DNA of 64,000 bases from Drechslerella dactyloides (taxonomy: Eukaryota; Ascomycota; Orbiliomycetes; Orbiliales; Orbiliaceae). The stretch lies in contig JAGTWJ010000019.1 of NCBI GenBank assembly GCA_020064725.1, positions 1,860,001 through 1,924,000 of the forward strand. Reading direction: 5' to 3'. The first letter of the stretch is position 1. Each line of letters starts with the position of its first letter. Below, piece by piece: positions 1 through 11,514 of the stretch. Below the pieces are notes generated by a model that was not told the origin of the DNA, did no database searches, and saw only the letters and a list, made by a program, of their open reading frames with translations. Position numbers and translations under genes: made by a program.

Positions 1-75
1 TGGAATAACGCCGGAGGAGGAAGCGGGGGTGGGGGACAGGGACAAGGACAGGGCGTTGGCAGAGGGATGCAGTAG
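1..75 (+). CDS. 3' end of a Gly/Gln-rich protein (partial)
   Basis: The window opens in a plus-strand reading frame of 24 codons ending in TAG at 73-75. It is almost all Gly, Gln and Ser (G-G-G-S-G-G-G-G-Q-G-Q-G-Q-G), the usual make-up of the low-complexity tail of RNA-binding and other fungal proteins. Nothing upstream is visible, so the family cannot be named. An overlapping frame from position 29 is open but has no recognisable content. Confidence 0.3.
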   Translation, partial: WNNAGGGSGGGGQGQGQGVGRGMQ

Positions 76-762
76 CATAGTGTCCTGCAGAACAGCCGGT
101 TTGTCTCGCCTTATGGGTCTTGATGGCGCTGAACGGACGGATGGGCGGACGGAGTTGATATGGGTGGGCGGGTTCTGGCCTGATTTGGGTTTTATGTTGG
201 AACTGCTGAGCATGAGCGCTGGCCAGCGGGCCGCTGTCTTCCACTTTACGAACGCCTAGTTCTCGATATATTACTGATGCATTTGCTATTTGCTTGCTGG
301 TTTACTTTCTTACCCTGAACAGCAGGTTTCTCTATACACACATGACCGTGGCTCTCGGACTTTTACTATGCTGTTCTTTCCGCGTAATATCTTTGTGGTT
401 GCTGCTTTCAGCGCTGTGATTGTCGATTCATAAGCGGTCATGTGCATGAAACTGTGGGTATCGTTTCCATGTCCATAGATTGTCGGCTTAGTAGCACATC
501 ATGATAGACTTGTCGCTATGAGGCTTGACGTGGCCTTATAGCCCTAGTTCAAAATGCTTCGCGGAGGAAACGCGGTTGTAAATCTTAAAGTGTGTTGTGT
601 GGAGTGGCCAAGTTAACCTTGCTCAGCATCGCGCCTGCCCGAAACTTAACTTCGCATCGTCCACAATAAAGCAATCGACTTCCGCACCAACATCTATAAC
701 CCAGCGACTTCTTCCATTAGCGCAAGTACTACACGGGCTTCACAGTCGCTACCACACTCACG
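76..762. other. Intergenic, 3' UTR and PRP31 promoter
   Basis: About 690 bases with no supportable gene. The last 150 bases before the PRP31 start are pyrimidine-rich and lack a clear TATA box. Nothing else was seen. Confidence 0.5.
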
Positions 763-2618
763 ATGTCGCTAGCGGACGAGCTTCTCGCTGACTGGGACGA
801 CGGGTCCGATGGCGAGGAAGAGAAGGAAGCTGACTCACTAAACACGACGCTGGATCTCTACGCGGACCGGACGGACGCAACATCATCGAGCAGAGGTGCT
901 GCCATGCAAATTGACGGCGACGACGAAGAGGACGAGGACGAAGAAATGGAGGACGCGGGAGGGGGAGGGAACGTGCATGACGAGGGGGAGGACGAGGCGC
1001 AGACGAAGGCGCGGATCGAGAAGATGCAGCTGGGCAAGATTGACGATGTGCGGAACGTCGCGGGGTTGATGAAGGTTCTTGAGCCGGTTTTGGAGGTACG
1101 TTCATCCCATCTTGTGCTTTATGCTTATTGACTGCTTGTAATGTTGGGGTCGGGATGCTCGATGCTAATAGACATGGTGCTGTTCTACAGAAAATCGCGT
1201 ACTACCAGTCGCAGCCGACGCCGACGTCAATCATCGGCTCGGTGGAGCAGAATCCGGAGTATCACCTCATCGTCGAGTCGAATCAGCACTCTGTCGAAAT
1301 CGACTCGGAGATCATCCTCGTGCACAAGTTTATCCGCGACCATTACTCGCCGCGATACCCGGAGCTCGAAAACCTCGTCACCAACCCGCTGGACTACGCC
1401 AAGACGGTTGCGATCATCAAAAATGACCTGCAGCTGCAGCCTATGCAGACCCAACTGCGCGCGGTGCTGGATAGCGCGACGGTCATGGTCGTGACCGTCG
1501 AGGCCACGACGTCGAAGGGCAGACCGCTATCGGAGAAGGAAGTTGCAACGGTGATGCGCGCGTGCGAGATGACGATTGCGCTGGATAAAGCGAAGCACAC
1601 TATTATCAGCTACGTCTCCTCGAGGATGACGTTATTCGCACCGAACACGTCCGCCATCGTTGGCTCTACCAGTGCCGCGCAGATGATTGGATTTGCGGGC
1701 GGGCTCGCGGGACTTGCGAAGATGCCCGCGTGTAATATCGCCGCGCTGGGGTCGAAGCGCCGAACCGCGGTGACGCTGGCATCGAACGTTGGTATCAAGC
1801 AGCAGGGCTTCCTGTTCCACTCGCCGATAATCCGCCAGATCCCCATGGACCTGAAAGTCAAGGCCATGCGCGTCGTTTCCAGCAAGCTGGTGCTCGCTGT
1901 TCGCATCGACTATGCGCACGAACATTCAGACGGGTCGATGGGCGAGAAACTCAAGCAGGATATCCTCGAGCGACTGGACAAACTGACGGAGCCGCCGCCG
2001 AACAAAGGCCCCAAGGCGCTGCCTGCCCCCGATGACAAACCAGCGCGAAAGCGTGGCGGCAGACGCGCACGGAAAGCTAAGGAAGCCACCGCGATGACCG
2101 ACCTGCGTAAGCAGCAGAACCGCATGGTCTTCGGCGAGGCGGAGCAAGAAGTCTCCTACGGCGATAGCACGAAGGGTATGGGCATGGTCGGCGCCAAGGA
2201 CAGCGGCAAGATTCGCGCGACAAAGGTCGATCCACGGACGCGCGCCAAGCTCACGAAGAATAACCTCGGCTGGGGCACACCGGCCGGCGGCGGGCAGAGC
2301 GTGATCAATCCGTTCAAGAACACGCCTGGCGCAGCGGGAATGATGAGTTCGTTCGGCGCGAGGAGCACGTCGGGGTCCAGCGGAACGGCCAGCAGTCTGG
2401 CGTTTACGCCCGTGCAGGGAATCGAGCTCGTCGATCCGAACGTTAAACGGGAGATGGAGCGGAAGCGCAAGGCGGAGTCAGACCGGTGGTTCCAAAGTGG
2501 GACGTTCACGCAGGTTGGCGACCAGTCGAAGTTTGGCCATAAGAAGGTGGATACCGGGGAGGGTAAGACGACGGGGTTGATGCTGCCACCGCCCGCGCCG
2601 CTGAAGAAGAAGACTTAG
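763..2618 (+). CDS. PRP31: U4/U6 small nuclear ribonucleoprotein Prp31
   Basis: Prp31 binds the U4 5' stem-loop together with Snu13 and holds U4/U6 to U5 in the spliceosomal tri-snRNP in the nucleus. Two exons, 763-1095 and 1191-2618, are joined by a phase-0 intron (GTACGT...CTACAG), giving 585 aa. The N-terminus is acidic (runs of D/E near residues 45-65). The NOSIC/coiled-coil part follows, then the Nop domain with the signature SAAQMIGFAGGLAGLAKMPA near residues 295-315 and IAALGSKR just after. A basic linker (KPARKRGGRRARKAKE) precedes the Prp31 C-terminal domain, which includes the motif GMVGAKDSGKIRATKVD. Length and order match the family (about 500-600 aa). Nop56/58 are excluded by the Prp31-specific C-terminus. 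Confidence 0.95.
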
Positions 2619-3475
2619 TAATCTCTCGCCGCCTGGGTTGTGAGAATGGCTAAACTCTTGGGGAGGATGTATGAGAGCGGATAACACACGCTATGCACTC
2701 ACGGTTGCAAAGACTGCTCGATATGGTTCTGTTTTTTGTGGTCTCAAAGGTCAGACTATCCTTCCTACAACATTGCCCTTGAACGGAACTACTGTCACGT
2801 CTGGTTGTTCTTTGTTAACAAAGTGTGAGAGAGCTGGTAGCTAGCTTGGACGAGGCAGCCGGTGCCTGTCGGTTGTCGATGGAGTTTGTGGCGTTGATGG
2901 GGCGTATGTATATTAATGTCATTATATTCCACATTGTGCATGCTACCGCTTATTAACCGTGAGCCTTTTCTGTGTGAGAACGATGTGAAAAACACACATA
3001 TCGACTACACGCAATATCGACATACATCGTAAACTCAGAGTTTGCCTGCGATGCCAAGCTACAGTGAACTGTGTGGGTTTGGCTTCGAGACCAGACTAGT
3101 TCTCAATGCATTTGAGTGACATCATGAAACTCCAGATACCGACTTTCGATCTTTTGGGATATATAGTATCAGGCGTGGATCTACCGAGGATTGAGTCGAA
3201 GATAATGGATTAAATCCTAGGAGAAGCATGCCACACACCTGGTGATCTCGACTATGTGTATGCAGGCTAAGCTCAGTCACTGAACAAGACGTATACACAA
3301 AATTGCACTCTGATCATACTTAGGTGCCGAGCAGACTTGCATATTAGTAACCTGAGATCTTAGACTCTAACATCTGTACACATCGTCTGCAATCCTCAAC
3401 CTTCCTCCACCTACTAGAACCTTTGATATTGCAAGTGCATGTATGGCCTCATTTTGACCAGATTTTATCTCAACC
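2619..3475. other. Intergenic region
   Basis: About 860 bases, AT-richer than the flanking genes. It holds the PRP31 3' UTR and the promoter of the first C2H2 gene. No open frame with coding character, RNA gene or clear repeat was seen. Confidence 0.5.
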
Positions 3476-5552
3476 ATGGAGCCCATAGGGCGCCAGCGCC
3501 ATAGCGCGACTAAGTCTCACCACGATGGCTCTAGCTCTCGTTCAAGGTCTCCTCACAAGCCTTCAAGGGAGCGGAGCTCGCCAGCAACCGACGGCAGCCA
3601 GTCGAGCGAGCAACAACGATACGAATATAAATGCTATCTGTGTGGACGAAATTTTTCAACGCGTGTGCAAGTCGACCAGCATTTCCGAACCGCTCATGGA
3701 TACGGGTGTACGATCTGCGGGAAGAAGTGTAAGTCTGTTGGAGGGTTAAAAACTGTACGTACAGGCATCATGACGTCTTCGAACTTCAGCTCGCTATGCA
3801 AGCTAGAATGAATATCTCGTTCTATGAGGAATGTTATAATAACTTCTAGCGTTATGGTGATAGCACCAGAAGGTTCATCGTCCCCGGCCGTCAATGCTCG
3901 CTGCACACCCTGCTGGTGGACGAAAGATCAAACTCGACGTTATAGAACCAGGCTCGAAATACTCTCGAGATGGTGCTGCAGTCCAACCACACCTTGCAAA
4001 AGACGTCTCCATTGAGCCACAGCTAGAGCTAGCACCTCATAGCACTGCCGCCTTTCAGTGGAGCACGGATCCTCCCCGTCGTCTTGTAGAGGTTCAACGA
4101 CAGGCCTTGTCAGGGGGTTTCGTCGAAATTAGGGGTGAAGAACTTAACTGTGCCTTAATGCACCATCAAAACTGTTCTCATGGTTCTGCAAGAGTTGGTT
4201 CACAATCAGAGCCAGAAGTCCCTGACCGATCGGATATCGAACAAGATAGCAGGACATCGAGCGCAAGCCATTCTCCCCCTGCAAGTCCAATAGACATACA
4301 ACCACGATCAGTACCGGGAGATGGTTGCGGTAAAAGCATCAGAGCGGGTAGCATTGTACCTGCGTGGAGTCCTCCTCGTGGACATAGGAATATGCGATTT
4401 AGAGCCCTTCCAGTTGCTTTGGAGGAACGAAAATATGTCGGCAGCACCGTGTCGAGTTCAATATCCATACGCGACCCCATGACGAAAGTTGTACGACGTC
4501 CTGCACGAGATGCCCTTAGTCTTGAAGCCAGACTTGCAAATACTCCCACCGAGCTTCACATCAAAATAACGAATGATACGTCAAGCCTAAATTTTCCTTA
4601 CGGTCTGGTGGGAGTGGACCTGCAACCTGCACCAAACACTTCGGGCCAACTGGCACTCAATTGCAAAGCCAAGAAGGATAACGAAGAATCGAATTTGAAA
4701 CCTCCCCAGGTTCAATCACAATTGATAGTGGATCTTACTGGTGAGCACAAGGCTAATGAAATTGAGTCGATTGCAACAGGCTTGAGCCTTCCTTGCAACA
4801 CTGAGCAAGTTTGGTCACAGCCCAATGAGGCAAACATTCATGAACTACAAGATCCATTCCTACAGGCCAAGGCCCAAACTATCAGAGGGTGTCCTTACTG
4901 CAGCTGCACCTTCACGGGAACCAGGGGAACGGCAGATCTTCTGAGCCATTTGGAGCGTAGGCGCTGCAGTAGCAGCTCGGTGGGTACAATTACTATTTAC
5001 CAGGCTATCCGGAAAGTCGACACGAGCGACTTGATCACAGTTTCTCTCTCACCAGCGGATAATTTCTATTTGGAATCGAAGTCACCACACCCACCTCCTT
5101 TATCCGCTCCGCGATACTCAGCAAAACTGTGGAGATGCACTCTCTGTCACGGAGATCCAGGCTTCCCGAACAAAAAGACACTTAATCATCATCTCTGGTT
5201 TGGCCAACATACTAGCCTTGAATATCCGCCTGATGATACTGGCAATTTTGGTGGTGAGAAGGGTGGGTCCTGGAAAGCTGATCAAGCACAAGGAAGGAGT
5301 ACAGAGCTGCTGAGTAGCACAGCTTCAGGCGCATTTGGGAAGCTCGGGATATCGGGGGAAGAAGCACCTTCCCGTAGACCGAAGCTTACATTATACATCT
5401 GCAGGCCCTGTGGGAGGCGTCTCAAGAGTCTGAGTGGGCTTCTTTACCATTTGGGTTCATCGTCATCTTGTGATCATTGGCATTGGGATGCCGATGGTGG
5501 TACCCTTGCGTGGCATGAACTGGTAAAAGCTGCTCTGAGTAGCTTAATTTAG
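3476..5552 (+). CDS. C2H2 zinc-finger protein, tandem copy A
   Basis: A putative nucleic-acid-binding protein of 655 aa; I do not recognise a named ortholog. Exons 3476-3754 and 3864-5552 are joined by a phase-0 intron whose acceptor (GATAG before 3864) is fixed by the zinc finger it completes. Fingers: ZF1 near C53-H74 (YKCYLCGRNF...H-X4-H); ZF2 C78-H98, split by the intron (CTICGKKC...H-QKV-H); then, after about 335 residues of Ser/Pro-rich linker, three degenerate fingers near 436 (CPYCSC), 518 (WRCTLCHGDPGF...HH) and 606 (YICRPCGRRL). It ends with a short helix (W-H-E-L-V-K-A-A-L-S-S-L). The next gene has the same finger order, intron site and ending without the long linker, so the two are tandem duplicates. 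Confidence 0.8.
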
Positions 5553-6080
5553 TGACTAAAATCACGTCATAACCTTCGCGAGATTTTCCCCGTCATGTCA
5601 TCTTGCATCGATTACTCTTTATTCTAGAAAACTTGGATTGGGTTAGTCCACGCGTTTATTTCTTTCTTGATTTTCAACATGTCAGGCTTATGCATACTGG
5701 CTAGCTTCTCTAGAACGGGGCTTTTGAAACTATGGCCTTAAGATTTAGCTATCATAGGAATAATCAGAGCTTCGAAAGCAACTATATATAACATAATTGT
5801 TGGCGTACATTCAGTGGACACTGGCACTGACCCAGGATCACGAGCAATAATGACTGGTCTTGCAGTCGGTATTGGGCTGAATGTGCTGTAGCCCGAGACC
5901 TAGGGGCAGTGGAATGCTTGTGCTCACACCAGCTTTATTGCATGTATGCTAATGCAATAGCTTGCTCAGCAACCTCTCTAGAATCCTCTCCAATACACCT
6001 TATAAGTCTCAAAGCTTCGATTGATGTTACTTATACCCCTGGCCTCCTAGAGTCACGTTGAGCCACCTGGCTACAGACCC
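5553..6080. other. Intergenic between the two C2H2 paralogs
   Basis: 528 bases of AT-rich DNA with a short TATATATAACATAA stretch near 5785. No gene or repeat that would mark the duplication edge was seen. Confidence 0.45.
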
Positions 6081-7296
6081 ATGAAGAATCAAAAGCAGAG
6101 TGCTGCAAGCCGGCCTCGCGGTAGCAGATGTCGTCGCAAGAACACAAAACAACAAGGGTCTCCTCTAGCACCAGCCAATAGCGGTGTGAAAAAAGTCCAA
6201 CAACAAGAATATACTTGTTATATGTGCGGGGACAAGTTCTATAAGCGATCACTGATAGATGAGCATTTCAAGAAATCGCATGGGTATCCGTGCACACTTT
6301 GCTCGAAGGTTTGCAAGACTACCGGAGGGTTAACATTGGTATGTATTGAAAGCCCTCCAGTGCAATGGGCTGCCATCTATGCATCTCGAACTTTGAGTCC
6401 TAAGGGAGATTCTAAGCATGAGGAGGTCTATTGTATACCAGAAGTCATTTGCATGATTCAAACTTACTGATCTCACCTTGATATTATGGGAGCTAATCTT
6501 GCCATAAATATAGCACGAAAGGAAGCATTACACGGCTCCCCTCGCTCTCGCCGTTTCAGAAGAATTGAGCCCAGAGGTGCACAAGAAGGATCCTCCGCTG
6601 CCTTCTGTTAAGAGCCCTCTTCAGGCACCACGTGTTCGAGATGCTTCAAGATCCCAGGGAGGGTCCAAGTCTGCTGGCAAGACTTCAAAACCACGCCCGA
6701 GCGGCCGTAAGATCGAAGGAAAGTGTCCTCATTGTCCTTTCCGGCTCGGGCAGATCACAAGATTCAGGGCTATAGAGCATATAGAGGACAACCTAAAGTG
6801 TGGATACTCGCGAGCCATGATATACGAAGCTATCTGCAAATTCGACACTGAACACGTAGTGACCGCTAGTCGAACTCCAGCTGAAATTGCACAAGTGTCA
6901 GCTCACGATCCTAACTCAAACCAAAACTCTTGGCAATGTCTGCTCTGCTTCGACGCTCGCTGTTTTCCAAATGAAAAGGCTTTAGAACATCATATCCGAC
7001 GGGGCCAACATGGCGCGGTGACCCCTGGCAAAACCGATTCTCGGGCCAATGCTCAAAATGGCGGTGCACACTTGAATCGAAATTGTCCAAATTTACGAGA
7101 TCCAGATACAACGGTTGAAAAGATGCCGGCAGTGCCATATATCTGCAAAAATTGTGGGAGTTGCCATAGCACATTAACTGCGTTCATCAAGCATATTGAT
7201 AAGAGAGGTCAATGTCAGACGTGGTATTACGATGCCAAGAGGTCGACTTACCCTTGGAAGAAGGTTGTGACAGATGCTATTTCAAGTCTTCGTTGA
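6081..7296 (+). CDS. C2H2 zinc-finger protein, tandem copy B
   Basis: The shorter paralog of the preceding gene, 346 aa. Exons 6081-6338 and 6514-7296 (intron 175 nt, phase 0) are cut at the same point inside ZF2 as in copy A. ZF1 is C46-H67 (YTCYMCGDKF...), ZF2 C71-H91 (CTLCSKVC...H-ERK-H). Three C-terminal degenerate fingers follow: KCPHCPF..., WQCLLCFDARCF...HH and YICKNCGSCHS.... The end (WKKVVTDAISSL) matches that of copy A. The segments joining the last three fingers are also colinear (IYEAICKFDT versus IYQAIRKVDT). Function unknown; transcription factor or RNA-binding protein are both possible. The linker between ZF2 and ZF3 is about 50 residues instead of about 335. Confidence 0.8.
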
Positions 7297-7954
7297 GCTC
7301 GAGGGCCACGCTCGTACTGTGGAATCGAAGGAGTGTCCATGCACTCGCCACTAGATCTAGGCCTAGATCATGGGGATGGGTCTAGACAAAATTTATGGAT
7401 TTCGGTTTAATTAAGACCTGGTTTGATCCGGGGTTGTCTTGGGAAGAAGGGTGTTTCGATATCATGGCTAGCAGAGGTAGTATTGGTTTATGAGCAATAC
7501 TCCCTGTTACCTTTGCGATATCAGAGAGTCTAGGGAGAGTCGAAAGAAAAGAAATTTAGCTACAAGTCGCACGCACAATCCGTATCTGGTTACCATGATA
7601 GTTCGAAATTCGGCTTGTTGCAATGTTGTAAACGGTAATCGTCCTGCGTTGCGTGAGAGCGACGTCAGTTGACATTCTCGGGTGACGTCGGTGGGACCCG
7701 CCCTCACATGCTGCGCACCCCGCCGCTATCGATAACGTCCCACGGCACCACTCTACGTAAGGCTGCATCAGCACGCCACATCCATCTTGTCCCGGAATTC
7801 CCCCATCGTCAACTTCGGCAGCTGCAGGGAGCTGATTTCGTTACTCCAGTTACACCTTCACGCTCAAGCTCAAGCTAAGCGCCTGTCATCATTATCTACC
7901 CCGCTGTGATACTATCATCGCTATCGCTCGCGGAGTAGCGAAATATCCGACATC
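7297..7954. other. Intergenic region and het-C promoter
   Basis: About 660 bases with no gene. It includes two TGACGTC motifs (listed separately) and a pyrimidine-rich leader before the het-C start. Confidence 0.5.
7661..7689. promoter_or_regulatory. Pair of TGACGTC (CRE/ATF-like) sites
   Basis: GACGTCA at 7661-7667 and TGACGTC at 7683-7689 are inverted copies of the same core 15 bases apart, about 270 bp upstream of the het-C start codon. Fungal bZIP factors of the ATF/CREB class bind this core. A role here is inferred only from sequence and position. Confidence 0.4.
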
Positions 7955-10900
7955 ATGCCCGGTCTATCCTGGCGACCGTTGGCTGCGCTCCTTGTCCTCC
8001 TCGTCTTCGCAGTCGGCCCCGCCGCTGCGTTTGGAGCGGGGAACATCGCATCCATCTCAAAGATCGAGGGCCGGAACTTCCGTCACGGCGATATCGAGGA
8101 TGTACTTAAGGCTTTGTTGTTCCTCAAGGGCGGAAAATGGACGAGCAAGCAGATTAAGAGAGTCTACTTTGTATGAGAGCACTGGCAATGTTCCTATTCA
8201 AGCTGCGTGGGCTGCTAATAACGTGGGTGTGGTCGGTAGGGAAACTGGCTGCGGGATTACTCGCAGGCTGTGGATGTGGGCACGCTGAAAGGCGCACCCG
8301 CTGATACCATCCGTGTCTTGGTATGTACGACGTGACATCGCGTGTTATACGAGTCTAACGAGTCTACTGCAGGTCGCCGTCCTTGCTTTCCTATCATTCG
8401 GTTTTGGTAAGGGCTCCTCAGACCTCGCTGAAGGCATCATATTCATAACAAACGTCATCTTCCGTAGCCACCGAGGAGTTCGAGGTCACAAAGGAACGCT
8501 TAGGCGTCTACCGTCCGGAAGAACATATCGACAACCCGAAAAACTATGCCGACAACCTCGATGCCCGCGCGTACGACCCACGACTTCGCCCACCGGTCAT
8601 GCCCGTCGAACTCGCCGTGGATCCTGAAACCGGGATGAAGAACTACATTGCCAACGAGCGTGGCGGCTGGGCCACTTCTGCGGGTTATGTCAAGTGGTCG
8701 CTTGACCGCTCGATCCATCATGGCCGGTTGTATACTTCAGGCATGAGCGGCCAGCGTGGGCGGAAGGAGGACCTCTGTGAGGCACTCAGGTGCCTAGGAC
8801 AGGCCTTGCACACAATGGAAGATTTCAGCGCGCATAGCAACTACTGCGAATTGGTGCTTCGAGAGCTTGGGTTCGATGCATTTCCACATGTTGGGACCTC
8901 GACCCAGATTTACTTGAGGGGAAAGCAGGTGTACCCGATTGTTACAGGTATGGGTCAAAGAGAATGGAACATGATGTTTCACGGTTGCTGATGCAGGGTA
9001 CTTTGTAGGCACATTCGGCTCTACCGATTTCTTGCACAGCGTTAGTAATCTGGCTCCTTTGTCTGTTTTACATCGGACAGCGGGTTACTAAGTGACATTT
9101 TTGGTTTGGTATAGGTCCTCGGAGAGGCTCAGGACAAGTTGACCCAGAACGAAATCGAAGAACTGGATATCGCGATGGCAGAGGCTCAAGAAGAAGACAA
9201 GAAGCGCAAGTCGAGCAGCAGCAGCGGAACTCGTGGATTTGGAGGCAAGAGCAGTGGCGGCAGCGGTGATAGCGACATTCTTAAGGCCCTTCTCGAACAG
9301 ATCCCAGGAACGCAAGGTTTGGGAGATGAATGCTCTCGTCTGCAAGCTGATGCTGACGCGCAGGCCTTCGCTAATATGAACCTCGGCGGCGGCACTCGTG
9401 CTGCGCATGGACCACCTGGATATGGGCCTCCAGGATATGGAGCTCCCCCTGGATACGGCAGCCAGGGTGGGCCGCATCCTGGACAACATGGCGGTGGCGG
9501 TGGAGGAATGAGCGGGGCCATCAGCGCCTACAACCCTGAGCAACTGATGCAGCGTGTTTGGCCGATTCTGCAGTTCCGAGACCGGGTCTTCCGGGCGATA
9601 GAATCCGCGATTGAGAAGATTCCTGGGTTGGTTGATATTGTGGAAAAGATTTCCGAGCTGCTGTCGGTGTTTATTTTCAGCTTGCTAGCGCCGATTCTCC
9701 GGCCTGTGATCGAGCAGGTTGCGCTTGAACTCAAGAAGGGATCGAACGGCGTCATCGACGCCTCTGCGGTATGTTGACTTTGCATTTCCTTCCGATCTGT
9801 CGATGCTGATGGGAAAGCTGTAGCACGCGCAATTCGAGCCATGGAACGACCCGTACTGCACGGACCCAACGCATTCGCTGCTGTCCAAGGATCATTTTTC
9901 CAACCGGCTGAACGAGCCATGCGGACTCATCGCGCAGTCGGTGGTCAAATACGTCGTGCCACGGATCGTGTTTGCGTGGGAGAACCCGAATACGCCCGTG
10001 CAGGTGGTCCTGGACGACGTCATCCGGGTCTTCCATCACCCGGCGTGCCGGGACCCAAATTTGGAGCTACACAATAACATGTTCACGGCGGTGAAAGGGT
10101 GGGTTGGCAAGCTACCGGATCGAGGGCAGCGGTTGAACAGCTGGCTGAGCTCGGAAGGCGTGCGGACGGGAAAAAACCACACGGACGGTGTTGTGGGTGG
10201 TGCTGCGGAGGGAGGCCACGGGAAGGTTAAGGGCAGCGATTTGGATAAAGCCGGCGGACGAGTGTCACAAAAGAAGAAGGGCGGTAACGCTGATCCGTTC
10301 TCACAGCTCGCGGGCGCAATTGGCGGGCAGCCATTGCAGAACATCCTTGGGACGCTGTTGGGCGGGACGGCTGCAGCTGGGATCGCCGCCGCTGGATCCG
10401 ATTACAGCGGCAAGAAGGACAAGTATAAGGACAAGGACAAATATGACGACTACGACCGATACGAGAAGAAGGAGAAGAAGAAGGACAAGTATGAAGACTA
10501 CGACCGGTATGAGCGAAAGAAGGCGAGGGAGCAGGAGTACGGCGGGGAGAAGAAGTACAAGTCGAAGGACAAGAAGGAGCGGGTGAAAGATGAGGAGTAC
10601 TACCGTCGCAAGGCAGAGCGGCGGGCGCGCAAGGAGCGCGAGTACGAGGCATATGGAGAGAAGTAGGCTTACTCCAGTACTCCCCCATTCGTGAGAGTAG
10701 CCGCTAACTGATCAATTGCGAATGCAGGAAGAGCAGTAAGCACAAGCATCGGTCTCGCGGTGTGGATGACGACTCAGACGACGATGATGACAGCGAATAC
10801 GATTCCGACTGGGAGCCGGAAGAGCGCAAAAAGGACCGCGAGCGCCGCAAATCGCACAGCAAGCATAAAGATAAGGGCAGACGCGACTCGGATGACGAGC

Positions 10901-11382
10901 CCTACCGGCTGCCACGCACGGTCGATGATGAGTATGAGCCGCAGCGCAGCTCGTACACGAGCGCCAGCACCGGCACCACGGCGTACGGGTACCCCGTGCA
11001 GCAAGCGGCACCCACCGGATTTTTTGGCGGCGAAGGTGGCACGCGCGATGCACCTGGCGCATATGGCCAGCAACCTTACGACTTCGGTAACGTGCCCGGT
11101 GCGTTCCCCAGTGACACCGGTCATACTGCACCGTACCCGTCTGGCAATGCCGCACCGTACGGTATCGGTGGCGGATATGTCATTGGCAGCGACGGCACCG
11201 TAGGACGCGAGCGGGATTACGATTACGATTATGATTACTCCGGAGGCGTTAATAGGGATGTGACTTACCCTGATGAGGCTGCATATGGGGCGCCACCGCC
11301 GCCGCAAGACTTTGGATATGCTAGTGGCGGACATGGCAATTACAGCGGCAGCGGGCAATATGGTGGCACTTATGGGTATTAA
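7955..11382 (+). CDS. het-C: HET-C heterokaryon incompatibility protein
   Basis: HET-C proteins are membrane-associated and, in Neurospora, highly polymorphic alleles trigger vegetative incompatibility. Eight exons were placed by phase: 7955-8170, 8240-8320, 8373-8406, 8468-8947, 8997-9040, 9115-9768, 9824-10662, 10728-11382, giving 1000 aa. A signal peptide is visible (LLVLLVFAVGPAAAFGAGN). Family blocks follow: GNWLRDYSQAVDVG, YRPEEHIDNPKNYADN, MEDFSAHSNYCEL and GTFGSTDFLHSVLGEAQDKL. A Gly/Pro/Tyr-rich stretch sits near residues 380-420, then the second conserved half (HAQFEPWNDPYCTDPTHSLLSKDHF). The C-terminal third is low complexity: Lys/Asp/Tyr repeats, then acidic Asp runs, then a Gly/Tyr-rich tail. 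The family C-terminus is typically Gly-rich; here charged repeats are added. No patatin-like partner gene lies in the window. Confidence 0.93.
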
Positions 11383-11514
11383 ATGGTGTGTAAGTAGAAG
11401 ATGCTTAGATAGGTAGCGGTAAGTTGTGTAGTTACGACAATGAATCAATGAATGGATGCATATACGCAGACAATGCAATGCTAGCAAACATCACTGGAAG
11501 GTTAAGAGTCCAAT

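Noticed and set aside
758..1105. Minus-strand open frame of 115 codons over PRP31 exon 1
   Set aside because: Arg/Pro/Ser-rich antisense shadow of a GC-rich, acidic exon; no family features.
9186..9521. Minus-strand Pro-rich open frame over het-C
   Set aside because: It is the antisense of the Gly-rich stretch of HET-C.
10712..11487. Long open frames on both strands over the last het-C exon
   Set aside because: Low-complexity repeats keep several frames open; only the plus frame continues HET-C in phase.
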